From assembly GCF_902810445.1 (NCBI RefSeq), contig NZ_LR778175.1, positions 1,062,501 to 1,126,500 of the forward strand: DNA of 64,000 nt, written 5' to 3'. The notes below the pieces were generated by a model, which had not been told where the DNA came from, searched no databases, and saw only the letters and a list, made by a program, of their open reading frames with translations. The stretch comes from Candidatus Nitrosacidococcus tergens (lineage in GTDB: Bacteria > Pseudomonadota > Gammaproteobacteria > Nitrosococcales > Nitrosococcaceae). Shown piece by piece: positions 56,170 to 64,000 of the stretch (positions are counted from its first letter, which is position 1; each line of letters starts with the position of its first letter). The position numbers were made by a program, and so were the translations under genes.

Positions 56170-58788
56170 TTATTTACTTACATTCTTCTCTACCCAACTA
56201 GGTACTGATTTAAGTGCAGTACCTAATTTGCTTGGATCTTTTCCACCAGCTTGAGCCATATCTGGTCTTCCTCCTCCACGACCCCCTGTTTGTTCAGCAA
56301 CAAAGTTAACTAAGTCACCTGCTTTAATATATTGAGTAGCATTTTTAGTTACCCCAGCAATTAAAATGACTTTATTCTCTGTAACACTTCCTAATACAAT
56401 CACGGCCGTGCCCAGCTTACTTTTTAACTGATCTACAGTGCTTCTTAGATGATTTATATCTGCCTCCTCAAGAAAAGCTGCCAGCACTTTCATCCCTTTA
56501 ATTTCTTGAGCTTGAGCACTTAAATCTGTGCCTTCGCTATTTATAAGTTTAGTCTTAAGAAGACGTAGTTCCTTTTCCTGATGGGCTATTTGCTGTTGTA
56601 ATTGTAAAATTTTTTCGGAAATTTTATTTGGCACCACTTTTAGCTGAGATGCAATAGTCTCTAGCATAGCCTCGTTATGCTCTATCCAATCAAGAGCAAG
56701 TTTTCCAGTCAGTGCTTCAATACGGCGAATACCTGCTGCAATACCTGTTTCGCTAACAATTTTAAATAAATTAATTTCTCCAGTTTGACCAATATGGGTT
56801 CCACCGCAAAGCTCCGTAGAGAAATCCCCCATCTTCAATACCCGTACAGATTCTCCATACTTTTCCCCAAATAGAGCTGTAACCCCAGAATCTAAAGCCT
56901 TTTGTAAAGGCATAATTATAGTTTCTACAGGCAAATTTTCTCTGATTTTTGCATTAACTAATTGCTCAATTTCATTGAGCTGAGATTGGGTGATTGCCCC
57001 AGAGTGAGAAAAATCAAACCGCAAACGATCAGGAGTCACTAAAGATCCCTTCTGTGCTACGTGATGTCCTAAAATTTCCCGCAATGCAGCATGAAGTAAA
57101 TGGGTTGCCGAGTGATTCATTTTAGTAGGTACTCGATAATTCGCATTTACTTGGGATTGAATAATCTCTCCTATTCTTAGTATTCCTGTAACCACTTTTC
57201 CTAAGTGGAGGTGAGTATAGCCTTGTTTACGGGTATCAATTACAGAAAATAAACTGTTTCTAGTATATAGTTCGCCTTGATCGCCTATTTGACCACCAGA
57301 TTCTGCATAAAATGGGGTTTGATTTAATACTACAATTCCCTCTTCTTCCATATTAAGCTGATCTACTGGAGTGATAGTGTCATTTACTATTCTAAATAAG
57401 CTTATGATTGCTCCATCGCCTTGTAAAGTGTTATAGCCAGTAAATTTAGTTTCTGTATTTACTGGTAGCTGAATATTTTGATCTTTGAAGCGACTGGCTG
57501 CTTGAGCCCGAGCACGTTGTTTAGCCATTTCTTTATCAAACCCTGCAATGTCTATACTTAGTCCTCGTTCCCTTGCAATATCGGCAGTTAAATCAATAGG
57601 AAAGCCAAAGGTATCATAGAGTTTAAATACAGTTCCCCCTGAAATTTCAGATCCTAATAAATTCACAATATCTTGCTCTAAAATTTTCAGCCCGTGATCT
57701 AGAGTTTCATTAAAGCGCTCTTCCTCTAATTTTAGAACTTGAATAGCTTGCTGTTGACCTCGAATAAGTTCTGGATAAGCAGAGCCCATTTCCTCAACTA
57801 AAGGGTTAACTAGCTTGTAAAAAAATGGTGTATTTAGCCCTAACTTATGACCATGGCGAATAGCACGACGAATAATGCGGCGTAGCACATAGCCTCTTCC
57901 TTCATTGGAAGGTTGAATCCCATCTATAATCAAAAAAGTGCAAGAGCGAATATGATCAGCAATGACTCGTAATGATGGGCTTTGTAAATCATAACTATGT
58001 GTTGCAGGAAGATTTGTAATTGCAGCAATCAGTGTACGAAATAAATCAATATCATAGTTGTTATGGACTCCCTGTAAAATTGCAGCAAGTCGCTCTAACC
58101 CCATCCCAGTATCCACAGAGGGTTTAGGTAAAGAGGAAAGTTGACCTTTCTCATCTCGGTTATATTGCATGAAAACTAGGTTCCAGATCTCAATATAGCG
58201 ATCTCCATCTTGATCCGGACTTCCTGGGGGGCCTCCTGCAACACTGGGACCATGATCATAAAAAATCTCTGAGCAAGGTCCACAGGGTCCAATATCACCC
58301 ATAGACCAAAAATTATCATCAGATCCGCAACGGGAGAAACGATTTGGGTTTATGCCAATTTCCTTTAACCAAATATCGGCCGCTTCGTCATCTTCTTCAA
58401 AAACAGTTACCCACAACTTATCTGGAGGAAAATCAAGGACATTAGTCAAAAAATCCCAAGCATAGCTAATAGCTTCTCGTTTAAAATAATCTCCAAAACT
58501 AAAATTACCTAACATCTCAAAAAAAGTGTGATGCCGTGCTGTGTAGCCCACATTTTCTAAATCATTATGTTTACCCCCTGCACGCATACAACGCTGAGCA
58601 CTTGTAGCACGCTGATAAGATCTTCTTTCATAACCTAAAAATATATCTTTAAATTGAACCATCCCTGCGTTAGTAAAAAGCAGTGTAGGATCATTAGCAG
58701 GAATTAAAGAGCTACTTGGGATAATTTCATGATCTTTACTATAGAAATAATCAAGGAATGCTTTTCTAATTTCTGCACTGCTTTTCAT
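56170..58788 (-). CDS. alaS: Alanyl-tRNA synthetase
   Basis: The 872-aa protein has the catalytic class II region ([36 protein letters not shown]) and the editing domain zinc motifs ([12 protein letters not shown], and [11 protein letters not shown], about 665). A C-terminal domain ends in the DHHA1-like [15 protein letters not shown]. The window also encodes its substrate, tRNA-Ala(GGC). Its start is 46 nt after the recA stop, with no recX between them. Confidence 0.97.
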   Translation of the reverse strand: MKSSAEIRKAFLDYFYSKDHEIIPSSSLIPANDPTLLFTNAGMVQFKDIFLGYERRSYQRATSAQRCMRAGGKHNDLENVGYTARHHTFFEMLGNFSFGDYFKREAISYAWDFLTNVLDFPPDKLWVTVFEEDDEAADIWLKEIGINPNRFSRCGSDDNFWSMGDIGPCGPCSEIFYDHGPSVAGGPPGSPDQDGDRYIEIWNLVFMQYNRDEKGQLSSLPKPSVDTGMGLERLAAILQGVHNNYDIDLFRTLIAAITNLPATHSYDLQSPSLRVIADHIRSCTFLIIDGIQPSNEGRGYVLRRIIRRAIRHGHKLGLNTPFFYKLVNPLVEEMGSAYPELIRGQQQAIQVLKLEEERFNETLDHGLKILEQDIVNLLGSEISGGTVFKLYDTFGFPIDLTADIARERGLSIDIAGFDKEMAKQRARAQAASRFKDQNIQLPVNTETKFTGYNTLQGDGAIISLFRIVNDTITPVDQLNMEEEGIVVLNQTPFYAESGGQIGDQGELYTRNSLFSVIDTRKQGYTHLHLGKVVTGILRIGEIIQSQVNANYRVPTKMNHSATHLLHAALREILGHHVAQKGSLVTPDRLRFDFSHSGAITQSQLNEIEQLVNAKIRENLPVETIIMPLQKALDSGVTALFGEKYGESVRVLKMGDFSTELCGGTHIGQTGEINLFKIVSETGIAAGIRRIEALTGKLALDWIEHNEAMLETIASQLKVVPNKISEKILQLQQQIAHQEKELRLLKTKLINSEGTDLSAQAQEIKGMKVLAAFLEEADINHLRSTVDQLKSKLGTAVIVLGSVTENKVILIAGVTKNATQYIKAGDLVNFVAEQTGGRGGGRPDMAQAGGKDPSKLGTALKSVPSWVEKNVSK

Positions 58789-58834
58789 GGGCTATCTATT
58801 TAATCTAATAATGCGATTTAAGAGCTTAAGGGTA

Positions 58835-59881
58835 TTACTTTTTATGCTCAGAGCTATTTTTCATATTTTGTTTTACTGCAGGTAAGAGTTTTGCTCGAAT
58901 GGCTGCTTCAATATCTTTAGCTATTTTTGGGTTTTCTTTTAAGTATTGGCGTACATTATCTTTACCCTGCCCCATTCTATTATCATGGTAGTTATACCAA
59001 GCACCTGTTTTCCCAATTAAAGATTCTTGAACACCTAAATCAATAAGCTCACCCTCACGGGAAACGCCTGCACCGTATAAAATATCAAAAGAGGCTTGCT
59101 TAAAAGGAGGAGCCATTTTGTTTTTAACTACCTTTACTTTGGTTTCATTACCGATAATATCCTCACCTTTTTTTAAAGCACCTACCCGGCGAATATCCAA
59201 CCGTACTGAAGCATAAAACTTTAAAGCATTACCTCCAGTTGTGGTTTCTGGATTACCAAACGTTACCCCAATTTTCATTCTAATTTGGTTAATAAAAATA
59301 ACTAACGTGTTAGAGCGTTTAATATTTGCAGTTAATTTACGCAAAGCTTGAGACATTAGCCTAGCTTGTAATCCCATATGAGAATCGCCCATCTCTCCTT
59401 CAATTTCTGCTTTAGGGGTTAAAGCGGCTACTGAATCGACAACAATCGTATCTACTGCTCCAGAGCGAACAAACATATCTGCAATTTCTAAAGCCTGTTC
59501 TCCCGTATCTGGTTGTGAGATTAATAAATCATCTACATTAACACCTAATTGTCTAGCATATTGAGGATCAAGAGCATGTTCAGCATCTATAAAAGCAGCT
59601 GTACCTCCTAGTTTTTGTGCCTCTGCTACAGCTTGTAGTGCTAATGTGGTTTTACCAGAGGATTCCGGTCCAAAAACTTCTATAATCCTCCCGCGAGGCA
59701 ATCCACCAATTCCAAGGGCAATATCTAAACTGAGTGATCCGGTAGAGATAATATCTATCTCATGTATAACACTGGTATCATCTCCAAGGCGCATCACTGC
59801 ACCTCTACCAAATTGTTTTTCGATCTGAGATAAAGCAGCTTCTAGAGCCTTTTTACGGTTTTCATCCATATCTTGTCTCAA
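58835..59881 (-). CDS. recA: Recombinase RecA
   Basis: The 348-aa strand-exchange ATPase has Walker [11 protein letters not shown] (about 67), Walker [10 protein letters not shown], loop L1 ([16 protein letters not shown]) and loop L2 ([16 protein letters not shown]). Length and order are typical. It lies after pncC and before alaS; recX is missing from its usual place. I did not identify a clear LexA box by eye. Confidence 0.98.
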   Translation of the reverse strand: MRQDMDENRKKALEAALSQIEKQFGRGAVMRLGDDTSVIHEIDIISTGSLSLDIALGIGGLPRGRIIEVFGPESSGKTTLALQAVAEAQKLGGTAAFIDAEHALDPQYARQLGVNVDDLLISQPDTGEQALEIADMFVRSGAVDTIVVDSVAALTPKAEIEGEMGDSHMGLQARLMSQALRKLTANIKRSNTLVIFINQIRMKIGVTFGNPETTTGGNALKFYASVRLDIRRVGALKKGEDIIGNETKVKVVKNKMAPPFKQASFDILYGAGVSREGELIDLGVQESLIGKTGAWYNYHDNRMGQGKDNVRQYLKENPKIAKDIEAAIRAKLLPAVKQNMKNSSEHKK

Positions 59882-59933
59882 GATGGTTAAAATTGTAGTT
59901 AGGGATTATCCCATATTTTTAGGAAGTAATATA

Positions 59934-60416
59934 TTAAGTAGCTGAAATAGTTAATAACCTTTGTAATGCTGTTTCTACTGCTTGCATTTGAACATGAGTT
60001 CTGGTACCGAAAAAATGTTTCTTCTCTGCCCATATTTCTCCTGTTTTTAATGTCCACGCAAACCATATAATACCTACAGGTTTTTCTAGAGATCCTCCAG
60101 TGGGTCCAGCAATACCACTGGTGGCAACACTCACATCTGCATGACTAAATTTTAAAGCCCCTTTTGCCATTTCTACCACAGTTTCTTGACTTACAGCACC
60201 AAAACGAGAAAGAGTTTCAGAATTAACCTCTAATAGCTCTTGCTTTGCTCTATTACTATAAACAATGAACCCTTGTTCAAACCAAGAGGAACTTCCAGGA
60301 ACAGTAGTAATTGCTTGAGCTACTCCTCCACCTGTACAAGATTCAGCAGTGACTATCTTTTGTCGAGATTTTTTTAAAGACTCACCTAGTTGGTGTGCCA
60401 GAATTTCTAATTTCAT
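59934..60416 (-). CDS. pncC: Nicotinamide-nucleotide amidase (PncC/CinA C-terminal type)
   Basis: The 160-aa protein is a stand-alone CinA C-terminal domain. It has TAESCTGGGVAQAI (about 23), GAVSQETVVEMAKGAL, and ATSGIAGPTGGSLEKPVGIIWF. It converts nicotinamide mononucleotide to nicotinate mononucleotide in NAD salvage. Position just before recA is conserved. Confidence 0.94.
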   Translation of the reverse strand: MKLEILAHQLGESLKKSRQKIVTAESCTGGGVAQAITTVPGSSSWFEQGFIVYSNRAKQELLEVNSETLSRFGAVSQETVVEMAKGALKFSHADVSVATSGIAGPTGGSLEKPVGIIWFAWTLKTGEIWAEKKHFFGTRTHVQMQAVETALQRLLTISAT

Positions 60417-60759
60417 TTTTAATATCTTAAATTAACCTAAACAATCTCATCACTTTAAAGCTGAGGTATGCATTACATGATATGCCTTACGTTAAGTAAT
60501 TTCACTTATTAGTCAATGGTTTTATTCATAATAAATGAATCTATCAAACGCCTCTCTATTTAAAGATTAATAGAGCGATTGCTACTATAATAAGGGTGAC
60601 TAATTGTGCCTTCCAATTTTAGTACTAATTTATTGAGACAATTATAGTGTTCTCTAGAATCAATATTCTATGGCTTAGTGTAAGCTGCATTGGTTAGGTT
60701 GGATGCAGTACTCATACCGAGTGCATAGCAAATAAGCGAACGGGAGGATTGGGTGCTAA
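60417..60759. other. Intergenic stretch between pncC and the Abi gene
   Basis: I see no coding frame. A small hairpin (CTGCAT/ATGCAG near 60690) and a rise in GC toward the Abi gene may mark the edge of a transferred segment. The pncC promoter lies in the left part. Confidence 0.4.
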
Positions 60760-61656
60760 TTACCGCCAGCCTGATTGATTGCTCCAATCTTTCGGGAAGC
60801 CGATCTCAGCCAAGTCTACCTCTGGATACTCGGCAAATAACGCACTCAACTGTTCTGGCCACGCCTGCGGCAGACCAGTTTGGTGCAACAGGTAATTAAT
60901 GACTGTTGCTACCGCATAGAAGGATTTTGAATTGGTAAACCAAATATTTTCCTTATGATAATTTTTGGGTGGAACACCAAGTGTCACACGAAGAAGTTGT
61001 CCACTGTGAGCTACCATATTGCGTACAACCGTTAAAGTATGAATCCATGACTCAAATACTTCAGTCGTGTTGATGTTGAAGCGCCGGCTGATTGCCTTAC
61101 GATCATCCGAGTTCTTTAATAACTGATAGGTCTTGGACCAAAGCCCAAATGTTACGCACTCACACACCGACCAACTAGGTGGAAGATGGGGCTTACTATA
61201 TCGCGAAAAATAATACTCCACGAATGTTTTACCATAAGCTCGAGCTCGCTCTACTTCAGCTTCAATCTTCGCTACAAGATCAGTAGCACCTCCTTGCTTG
61301 AACAAGTGTGCATCTAAAAACCAATGCGGTGAGTACCTGAGGCTTAGATAATTAGCCATTACAACCCTCACCGCAATTTCCAGACGCTCGATGGCCGCCA
61401 TGGTGAGGACTCTCAACTTTCTATCGAACTCACAGCGACTGACAATGCACTCAAATCTATAGCCAGCTGGAAAAGCTTTAGTGACCAGATCGACCAGATG
61501 ATGCCAGTACCCTTTGAGACGATATCCACCCATAAAGCGTATATAATTACACGCCTGCTTGGTATCATCTACAACTAATCCTTGCTTCTCCAGCTTTTGG
61601 AGGAGCTGCTCTGGCGAATATGCTGGTTTATTGAATGGAATCAGACTTATTGCCAT
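60760..61656 (-). CDS. Abortive-infection protein, Abi_2 (AbiD/AbiF) family
   Basis: The 298-aa protein starts at ATG 61656 (MAISLIPFNKPAYSPEQLLQ). The frame opens further upstream, but only with a GTG inside the structured RNA. Family features are FNKPAYSPEQLLQKLEKQGL, NYIRFMGGYRLKGYW, ERLEIAVRVVMANYLS and the C-terminal RNMVAHSGQLLR, an RxxxxH HEPN-type motif near residue 228. HEPN domains are RNases, so it probably stops growth of infected cells by cutting RNA. A terminated structured RNA lies directly upstream, as for AbiF. It is an insertion between pncC and mutS. Confidence 0.85.
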   Translation of the reverse strand: MAISLIPFNKPAYSPEQLLQKLEKQGLVVDDTKQACNYIRFMGGYRLKGYWHHLVDLVTKAFPAGYRFECIVSRCEFDRKLRVLTMAAIERLEIAVRVVMANYLSLRYSPHWFLDAHLFKQGGATDLVAKIEAEVERARAYGKTFVEYYFSRYSKPHLPPSWSVCECVTFGLWSKTYQLLKNSDDRKAISRRFNINTTEVFESWIHTLTVVRNMVAHSGQLLRVTLGVPPKNYHKENIWFTNSKSFYAVATVINYLLHQTGLPQAWPEQLSALFAEYPEVDLAEIGFPKDWSNQSGWR

Positions 61657-61679
61657 GAACGTAATATAAACGTATAGAC

Positions 61680-61758
61680 AAAAAAAACCCGCCTTTTGCA
61701 CGTCTGCATATCGCAGAACCCTACCCGAAGATAGGACGTGTAGCGGGTGCGTTAAGTT
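61680..61758 (-). ncRNA. Structured small RNA upstream of the Abi_2 gene (abiF-RNA-like)
   Basis: On the minus strand nested helices occur in order: ACCCGC, CACGT, hairpin CCTA/TAGG, hairpin CTGC/GCAG, then ACGTG and GCGGGT closing the outer stems, followed immediately by eight T residues. The closed three-way arrangement plus terminator is that of an independent RNA. A good promoter lies just upstream. A conserved 'abiF RNA motif' upstream of Abi_2 genes is known; agreement in position and general form supports the label, but the consensus was not compared. Confidence 0.7.
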
Positions 61759-61764
61759 TATCTT

Positions 61765-61793
61765 AATCTAATCACTCACCATACACAAGTCAA
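61765..61793 (-). promoter_or_regulatory. Sigma-70 promoter of the small RNA
   Basis: On the minus strand TTGACT (-35, five of six) is followed by a 17-nt spacer and TAGATT (-10, four of six). Transcription would start near 61758, about 10 nt before the first helix of the RNA. Confidence 0.6.
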
Positions 61794-62276
61794 AAGGTCT
61801 AAAAAATCTGTTGGAGTCGTTGCCCTAAACACGCTACCTTTCCTAAATCCTTAACCTCCTACCATAAACGCCTCCTGTAAAGAATATAGTTATTTTTCTT
61901 GAGATGCATGGTCAGCGTCTTATCTACCGCACTGGGCTTAAGATTTCTGCTTGAATGGTTATACACGATCCCAGATAGTGGAGTGATGCCTTGGCGATCT
62001 TATGTGAATAGACCGACACTTGATAAAGTATACTTTAGAACATCTTTACGTAAAGTACACTTGGCGCAAAACTCTCGATGGTCACAACTTCTTGAGCATC
62101 TACAACAAAGCGGAAATGTTCCTGCACACTTGTACAAGTGAAGTGTATGGTCGCTGGATAGATTCAAAGTCTCCCAGTAAGCTGGAACATATCTGAGAGA
62201 GTAAGCAAAATATGTGCTAAATTGTCTCAAATTTGCCCTAAAAACCTGACGAAGAAACTCTAATGAATTAATTTAT
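61794..62276. other. Intergenic stretch before mutS
   Basis: An 80-codon plus-strand frame at 61899-62141 (…YFRTSLRKVHLAQNSRWSQL…) looks partly protein-like but has no ribosome binding site or recognisable domain. It may be a remnant. I see nothing else except the region that must carry the mutS promoter. Confidence 0.35.
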
Positions 62277-64000
62277 ATGGATAAAACGAATCTTTCTTCG
62301 CACACTCCTATGATGCAGCAATACCTACAGATAAAAAAAGGTTATCCTGATATGTTGCTACTCTACCGTATGGGGGATTTCTACGAGCTATTCTATGAAG
62401 ATGCAAGACGTGCTTCTCAATTGCTTGATATTGTACTAACCGCCCGAGGGCAATCTGCAGGCCAAGCTATTCCTATGGCAGGAATTCCTCATCATGCCCT
62501 AGATTCTTATTTAGCTAAATTAGTTCATCAAGGAGAATCAGTAGCGATCTGTGAGCAAATTGGAGATCCTGCTAAAAGTAAAGGACCAGTTGAACGTCAA
62601 GTTGTTCGAGTGGTTACCCCTGGGACGATTACTGATGAGGCACTATTAGATTCACGCCAAGATAGCTTATTAGTTGCACTTTGCAAAAGCGCTAAGCTAA
62701 TTGGCTTAGCGATTCTTGATCTAAGTAGTGGACGGTTTACAATTCTAGAAATTGAAGATGAAAGAGCCTTGGCAATTGAGTTGGCAAGAATTCATCCAGC
62801 AGAGATTCTAATAAATGAGGGCTTGGTATTTTCTTCTATTAACTTAAAAAAATACCTCGTTCGTGCCCTACCTGCTTGGTATTTTGATGAAAAAATTGCT
62901 TACCGTAAAATTTGTCAACAATATAGTATTCAAGATTTATATGGTCTTGGATGTGAAACACTAAAAGCGGCTATATCTGCTGCTGGAGGGTTACTTCAAT
63001 ATATCCATGATACTCAACAAATGCGCACTCCCCATATTCAAAAAATTCAGATAGAATGGCAAGAAACAAGTGTCATTATTGATCCTAATACTCGATATAA
63101 TTTAGAGCTAGAAAAGAGTATTAGTGGTGATGCTAGTCATACTTTAATTTCTATACTTGATAATACTGCAACTCCAATGGGAGGGCGCTTATTACGGCGA
63201 TGGCTCCACAGACCAGTGCGGAATCATGATTTACTTAGAGAGCGACAGCAAGCCATTAGTATCCTCTTAGAGTCTGGATCTGTTGAGAAACTACAAAAGC
63301 TATTACATAACATAAGCGATATAGAACGCATTCTTGCTCGGATAGCATTACGATCTGCTCGCCCAAGAGATCTTGTGCAGTTACGAGAAACATTTTTTCT
63401 ACTCCCAGAAACTCAAAAAATTTTATCCTCTTTAGAAAAAAGTACCTTACTCCAATCTCTACAGAAAGCATTAGGTCCATTCCCTGAAGTCTATCAATTA
63501 CTAAAAGATGCAATTGCGGAAAACCCATCCTTATTAATTAGGGATGGAGGTGTAATTGCTTCTGGTTTTGATACTGAGTTAGATCAATTAAGGCAATTAA
63601 GCGAAAATACAGGGCAATTTTTGATTGAACTAGAGCAACAAGAGCGGAAAGTTACAGAAATTCCTACACTTAGAGTAGATTACAATAAAGTTCATGGTTA
63701 TTTTATTGAAATTACTCGTGCTCAAACTAATAAGGCTCCTAGCCATTATATTCGTCGCCAAACCTTAAAAAATGCAGAGCGCTATATTACACCAGAGTTA
63801 AAGGATTTTGAAACCAAAATACTTACTGCACGTGATCGAGCTCTAAATCGTGAAAAAATACTTTATGAAAGATTACTTACTCAGCTTTTAGATCCCCTAC
63901 CTGCACTTCAACAATGTGCTAGTGCTTTAGCTGAACTAGACGTACTTAATAATTTAGCTGAACGTGCTAAAGACCTTTCCTATACTAAGCCCATATTTAG
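62277..64000 (+). CDS. mutS: DNA mismatch repair protein MutS, N-terminal part (cut by window edge)
   Basis: From ATG 62277 about 574 codons are present. The mismatch-binding domain has [16 protein letters not shown] (the GxFYE phenylalanine-glutamate pair, about residue 30). The connector and lever domains follow ([28 protein letters not shown]), and the core reaches the clamp region ([25 protein letters not shown]). The ATPase domain lies beyond the window. It is divergent from the Abi_2 locus, pncC and recA. Confidence 0.97.
   Translation, partial: MDKTNLSSHTPMMQQYLQIKKGYPDMLLLYRMGDFYELFYEDARRASQLLDIVLTARGQSAGQAIPMAGIPHHALDSYLAKLVHQGESVAICEQIGDPAKSKGPVERQVVRVVTPGTITDEALLDSRQDSLLVALCKSAKLIGLAILDLSSGRFTILEIEDERALAIELARIHPAEILINEGLVFSSINLKKYLVRALPAWYFDEKIAYRKICQQYSIQDLYGLGCETLKAAISAAGGLLQYIHDTQQMRTPHIQKIQIEWQETSVIIDPNTRYNLELEKSISGDASHTLISILDNTATPMGGRLLRRWLHRPVRNHDLLRERQQAISILLESGSVEKLQKLLHNISDIERILARIALRSARPRDLVQLRETFFLLPETQKILSSLEKSTLLQSLQKALGPFPEVYQLLKDAIAENPSLLIRDGGVIASGFDTELDQLRQLSENTGQFLIELEQQERKVTEIPTLRVDYNKVHGYFIEITRAQTNKAPSHYIRRQTLKNAERYITPELKDFETKILTARDRALNREKILYERLLTQLLDPLPALQQCASALAELDVLNNLAERAKDLSYTKPIF

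Noticed and set aside
61899..62141. 80-codon plus-strand frame upstream of mutS
   Set aside because: It is partly protein-like but has no recognisable domain, ribosome binding site or operon context. I noted it only as a possible remnant.

Overview
The window is AT-rich chromosomal DNA from a Gram-negative gammaproteobacterium. The evidence is the housekeeping content (LptD, SbcCD, TrmB, FimV, CsrA) and two conserved gene strings: leuD-leuB-asd-fimV-truA-trpF-trpB-trpA-accD-folC, and cinA(pncC)-recA-alaS-lysC-csrA-tRNA-Ser. Protein style and gene order suggest a relative of the Chromatiales/Nitrosococcaceae, but this is a guess from reading only. The window starts inside lptD and ends inside mutS.

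Layout. 1-11 kb: partial lptD, tRNA-Ala and tRNA-Glu, sbcC-sbcD, a broken UvrD/FBH1-like helicase, small membrane and periplasmic proteins, an MFS transporter and trmB. 11-29 kb: the biosynthetic string on the minus strand, interrupted between truA and fimV by a plus-strand three-gene cassette. The cassette encodes a MotA/TolQ-like channel with a long coiled-coil tail, a MotB/OmpA-like partner and an HNH nuclease. Its architecture is closest to Zorya type II anti-phage defence. 25-33 kb: a sulfatase-type transferase, leuB-leuD, an M50 protease, transporters, a DsrE protein, a nucleosidase, and a TsdA-like dihaem cytochrome whose signal peptide is out of frame at a T9 tract. 33-40 kb: a six-gene membrane complex of hydrogenase-4/complex-I type whose catalytic subunit lacks the NiFe cysteines. 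40-44 kb: tRNA-Arg, a ZnuD-like TonB receptor, a fatty-acid desaturase and a methyltransferase remnant. 44.4-54.4 kb: a defence island bounded by a 55-bp direct repeat and abutting the 3' end of tRNA-Ser. 54.4-64 kb: tRNA-Ser, csrA, lysC, alaS, recA, pncC, an Abi_2 gene with its own upstream structured RNA, and partial mutS.

The defence island appears to be of Bacteroidota origin. It carries a STAND ATPase fused to a nuclease domain, a controller-methylase-endonuclease type II restriction system, and a GmrSD-like DUF262/DUF1524 protein. The GmrSD gene lies between two 135-bp integron-attC-like hairpins whose end boxes are swapped exactly as expected if the gene entered as a mobile cassette. 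A duplicated endonuclease tail, a relaxase fragment and a recombinase fragment form a scar at the tRNA side. The island and its neighbours separate tRNA-Ser from tRNA-Arg, which are adjacent in many gammaproteobacteria.

The window therefore holds at least four independent candidate defence loci (Zorya-like, STAND nuclease, restriction-modification with GmrSD, Abi_2 with RNA), each placed in otherwise conserved housekeeping synteny. All assignments come from reading motifs and gene order; no database search was possible.
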